A stretch of 7,396 nt of DNA from assembly GCA_937920255.1 (NCBI GenBank), contig CALDSL010000445.1, positions 1 to 7,396 on the forward strand, given 5' to 3'. The notes beneath the pieces were generated by a model that worked only from the letters and a program-made list of their open reading frames with translations, ran no database searches and was not told the origin of the DNA. The DNA is from an uncultured Anaerolineaceae bacterium. GTDB taxonomy: Bacteria; Chloroflexota; Anaerolineae; Anaerolineales; Anaerolineaceae. This document shows, one piece after another, positions 5,388 to 7,396 of this stretch. The stretch's first letter is position 1; each line of letters opens with the position of its first letter. Both the position numbers and the translations under genes were made by a program.

Positions 5388-6254
5388 TTGGCCCATCAAC
5401 GCCGACCGGAAGACTTAACCGTAGAGGAATTGCGCCGCTTGTTAATGGAAAAACGGCGTGCAACACGTCAAACACGTCTGGACGCCTTCCGGCAGACGGG
5501 GCGGATTGTACCTGTCAACGCGCTCACGGTTTCTGAGCCGACCTATGCAGCCCCGGTTCCCAAAGAGCGCAGCCGCCGCAAGGTGTTGTTTGACCGGCTG
5601 CTGTTCCTCATCGAAATTGCTGCAGTGGTTGGGCTGGTCTACGTCCTGTTCAGTGGTTTTAACGTCTTGAGCAACCTTAACAACGAAGTCGCTTCGGTTC
5701 TCACCCAGCCGACGCTCACCCCCACCCCCATCATCATGGCCGTGGTGCTGCCCTCCGGGCATATACCGCCCACCGGGGATGAAATACGGCCCAACGACGC
5801 GGAAATTCCCGAACATCTGCGCCCGCTGATGCAGTCGCTGGCGGATCTGCCGCTGCCGACGCCCAGCCCTGAGCAGGGCGTGCGCATTCAGATCCCCGCG
5901 ATCGATGTGGACGCGCCGATCGTGCAGGGAGACGGGTGGGAGCAGTTGCGCAAGGGTGTGGGCCAGCATAACGGCACGCCCAACCCCGGCAGCCAGGGAA
6001 ATGTGGTTCTTTCGGCGCATAATGATGTCTTTGGCCAGATTTTCCGGGACCTTGACAAGCTTAAAGAAGGCGACGCGATCATTCTCTACACCAACCTGCG
6101 CACGTACACCTACCTGGTGCGCCAGACGCAGATTGTAGAGCCCACCCAGGTGGAAGTGATGGCGCCGACGCAGGAAGCGGTAGTCACGCTGATTTCGTGC
6201 TATCCGTACATGGTGGACAACAAACGCATTGTTGTCACCGGTCATTTGCAATAA
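5388..6254 (+). CDS. Membrane-anchored sortase (class D/E/F-like transpeptidase)
   Basis: A 288-residue cysteine transpeptidase expected to cut a sorting signal on exported proteins and join them to the cell surface or to each other. Residues 1-67 are charged and cytoplasmic, 70-90 form the membrane helix, and 105-165 are a Thr/Pro-containing linker. The sortase barrel begins at VRIQIPAIDVDAPI (165-178). The catalytic residues are His211 in VLSAHND, Cys271 in TLISCYP (the TLxTC motif with Ser in place of the second Thr) and Arg280 in NKRIVVTGHL. The exact class is not assigned. I chose the TTG start at 5388, preceded by AGGA at 7 bases, because no upstream ATG is in frame and the next Met (residue 20) would remove part of the charged N-terminus. 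It is followed 33 bases later by a small membrane protein gene. No LPxTG-like substrate is encoded in the window. Confidence 0.92.
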   Translation: MAHQRRPEDLTVEELRRLLMEKRRATRQTRLDAFRQTGRIVPVNALTVSEPTYAAPVPKERSRRKVLFDRLLFLIEIAAVVGLVYVLFSGFNVLSNLNNEVASVLTQPTLTPTPIIMAVVLPSGHIPPTGDEIRPNDAEIPEHLRPLMQSLADLPLPTPSPEQGVRIQIPAIDVDAPIVQGDGWEQLRKGVGQHNGTPNPGSQGNVVLSAHNDVFGQIFRDLDKLKEGDAIILYTNLRTYTYLVRQTQIVEPTQVEVMAPTQEAVVTLISCYPYMVDNKRIVVTGHLQ

Positions 6255-6287
6255 ATGCGACTATTTCATTTTTGAGGAGTTTTTTGA

Positions 6288-6530
6288 ATGGCAAAGAAAG
6301 TCAAACGACAGGTCACTCGTCCTGAACGGGCAAACACTCCGGAGACCCCTCAGGCGGTATCCAATAACGGTTCTGGTTCGCGCTACCCGGTGCGTTCCAG
6401 CGCCCCCGCGGGTTCTTCTTCGGAATTCAACCCCGATTACAGCTACGTCAAAAGCGACCTGCGCCGTATCGGCATCCTGGCGGGTTCCTTTATCACCATT
6501 TTGATCGTCCTGTCCTTTTTCCTCCGGTAA
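6288..6530 (+). CDS. Small protein with a C-terminal membrane anchor, co-transcribed with the sortase
   Basis: An 80-residue protein that I cannot assign to a named family. The first ten residues are basic (MAKKVKRQVT). Residues 11-47 are Pro/Ser/Asn-rich and probably disordered. Residues 48-60 (NPDYSYVKSDLRR) are polar and look conserved in character, and 61-79 form one hydrophobic helix followed by a single Arg. This gives a tail-anchored topology with a cytoplasmic N-terminus. It has no signal peptide and no sorting motif, so it is unlikely to be a sortase substrate. A strong GAGGAG (6274-6279) lies 8 bases before the ATG. The 33-base gap behind the sortase and the terminator after it mark a two-gene operon. 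A helper role for the sortase or another membrane machine is conceivable but only inferred from position. Confidence 0.8.
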   Translation: MAKKVKRQVTRPERANTPETPQAVSNNGSGSRYPVRSSAPAGSSSEFNPDYSYVKSDLRRIGILAGSFITILIVLSFFLR

Positions 6531-6557
6531 AAATACGCGGGTGGAGAGAGATGAGCC

Positions 6558-6604
6558 AACGAACGGGAACAGCCTACGGTTGAGGATGTTCCCGAATCGT
6601 TTTT
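6558..6604 (+). terminator. Rho-independent terminator of the sortase operon
   Basis: The outer stem AACGA (6558-6562) pairs with TCGTT (6597-6601), and the inner stem CGGGAACA (6564-6571) pairs with TGTTCCCG (6587-6594). The loop is 15 bases, and a run of five T follows at 6600-6604. It starts 27 bases after the small membrane protein stop. The rest of the 6531-6687 gap shows only the ribosome site of the next gene; I found no clear promoter there. Confidence 0.7.
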
Positions 6605-6687
6605 GAAGAACTGCCTTTCAATTCGCGCTCTCTTCCGGCCACCAAGCTTACTCACTGGTTCACCTAGTTTTGTAAAAGGAGATTGTC

Positions 6688-7396
6688 ATGGCACCAATGT
6701 TTGTTCCCGGTCCGGTAGATGTTGCTCCGGAAGTACTTGCGGCGCAGGCCAAACCCATGATGCCGCACCGCAGCAAAGACTTTGAAGCGATTTTCCGCCG
6801 GACAGAAGAGAAACTGGAGAAAGTGTTTTATACCCAGTATCGTGTGTTCCAGGCCACCTCGTCCGGGTCTGGCATGCAGGAAGCGGGCATTCGCAACTTC
6901 GTCCAGGAAACCGTCCTCTCCTGCACCAACGGCTCCTTTGCAGACCGCTGGTACAATGTGGCGATCAGCAACGGGAAGCAAGCCGACAAATTGGATGTTC
7001 CGTGGGGCCAGGTGATCACTCCGGATATGCTGGCGGATGCACTCAAGAAGAAGCACTACGAAGCCGTCACCATCGTCCACAACGAAACCTCCACCGGCGC
7101 GGTGAACCCGGTCAAAGAACTGGCGGCTGTGGTGCAGGATATCAGCCCAGATACCCTGGTTCTGGTCGACGCCGTGTCCTCACTGGCCGGCGATAAAATC
7201 GAAATGGACGCGTGGGGCATCGATTTCCTGCTCACCTCGTCGCAGAAATGCTTCGCGCTGCCCCCGGGTCTGGCGTTTGCCGCCGCCAGCGACCGCGCGA
7301 TGAAGAAGGCCGAGACGGTGCAGAACCGCGGCTGGTACTTCGACCTGCTGCTGATGGAAAAGCACCGCTTGAAGGACTCCACCCCCATGACCCCCG
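6688..7396 (+). CDS. Class V PLP aminotransferase (serine/alanine-glyoxylate or phosphoserine type), cut by the window end
   Basis: An open frame of 236 codons without a stop before the right edge. It is a fold-type I, class V aminotransferase that moves an amino group with pyridoxal phosphate. The N-terminus VPGPVDVAPEVLAAQAKPMM...HRSKDFEAIF (6-36) is the usual substrate-side opening. TSSGSGMQEAGIRN (57-70) is the phosphate-binding turn, HNETSTGAVNP (131-141) the central loop, DAVSS (161-165) carries the Asp that contacts the PLP ring nitrogen, and SSQKCF (184-189) holds the Schiff-base Lys187. The family includes serine-glyoxylate, alanine-glyoxylate and archaeal-type phosphoserine aminotransferases; the visible part does not separate these. 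AAAGGAG (6675-6681) lies 6 bases before the ATG. About two thirds of a typical protein of roughly 360-390 residues is in view. Confidence 0.93.
   Translation, partial: MAPMFVPGPVDVAPEVLAAQAKPMMPHRSKDFEAIFRRTEEKLEKVFYTQYRVFQATSSGSGMQEAGIRNFVQETVLSCTNGSFADRWYNVAISNGKQADKLDVPWGQVITPDMLADALKKKHYEAVTIVHNETSTGAVNPVKELAAVVQDISPDTLVLVDAVSSLAGDKIEMDAWGIDFLLTSSQKCFALPPGLAFAAASDRAMKKAETVQNRGWYFDLLLMEKHRLKDSTPMTP

Noticed and set aside
5380..5418. A 12-codon reading frame (ATG at 5380) overlapping the sortase start, considered as a leader peptide.
   Set aside because: It has no ribosome site of its own. The AGGA is spaced for the TTG start of the sortase, and its first A is shared with the ATG. It has no regulatory codon run.
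5442..6251. A 269-codon minus-strand open frame opposite the sortase gene.
   Set aside because: The plus strand carries the sortase His, Cys and Arg motifs in order; the antisense product has no recognisable domain.

Overview
The window is a GC-rich bacterial chromosomal segment of ordinary housekeeping and envelope genes. It has two tRNA genes, seven complete protein genes and one protein gene cut by the right edge. The best guess for the host is a Chloroflexota bacterium, perhaps Anaerolineae. The reasons are Thr/Pro-rich linkers next to lipoprotein and membrane anchors, a sortase with a long charged cytoplasmic N-terminus, a DUF2227 protein, paired SCO proteins and a family 1-type sugar-binding lipoprotein. 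This is inference from gene style; no marker gene is present.

Left part (1-1529, plus strand): tRNA-Gly(GCC) and tRNA-Cys(GCA) follow an extended -10 promoter and end at a hairpin terminator. Then come a DUF2227 putative metal-binding membrane protein and, behind its own -35/-10 promoter, an isoprenylcysteine methyltransferase/NnrU-like integral membrane methyltransferase. The gap to the next gene, which runs convergently, holds a long imperfect palindrome built from 8-bp units.

Middle part (1647-5237, minus strand): read from right to left, this begins with two consecutive SCO1/SenC thioredoxin-fold membrane proteins. The first lacks the usual copper-ligand His; the second has the complete CxxxC...His set. 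Next is a cytoplasmic protein with a papain/C39-like Cys-His-Asp pattern, which has its own promoter. Last is a lone extracellular solute-binding lipoprotein with no permease or ATPase beside it. Two of these genes (the first SCO and the binding lipoprotein) lack a Shine-Dalgarno and have a -10-like hexamer 6-7 nt before the ATG, which suggests leaderless mRNAs.

Right part (5388-7396, plus strand): divergent from the SCO pair lies a two-gene unit. It encodes a membrane-anchored sortase (TTG start) and an 80-residue protein with a C-terminal membrane segment, closed by a terminator. The last gene is a class V PLP aminotransferase (serine/alanine-glyoxylate or phosphoserine type) that runs off the window.

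I found no mobile element, CRISPR array, toxin-antitoxin pair, phage gene or defence cluster. No convincing new multi-gene system is visible. The points most worth a second look are the His-less SCO paralogue with its Cys/His tail, the sortase/small tail-anchored protein pair, the C39-like protein, the octamer-built palindrome and the leaderless promoter arrangement.
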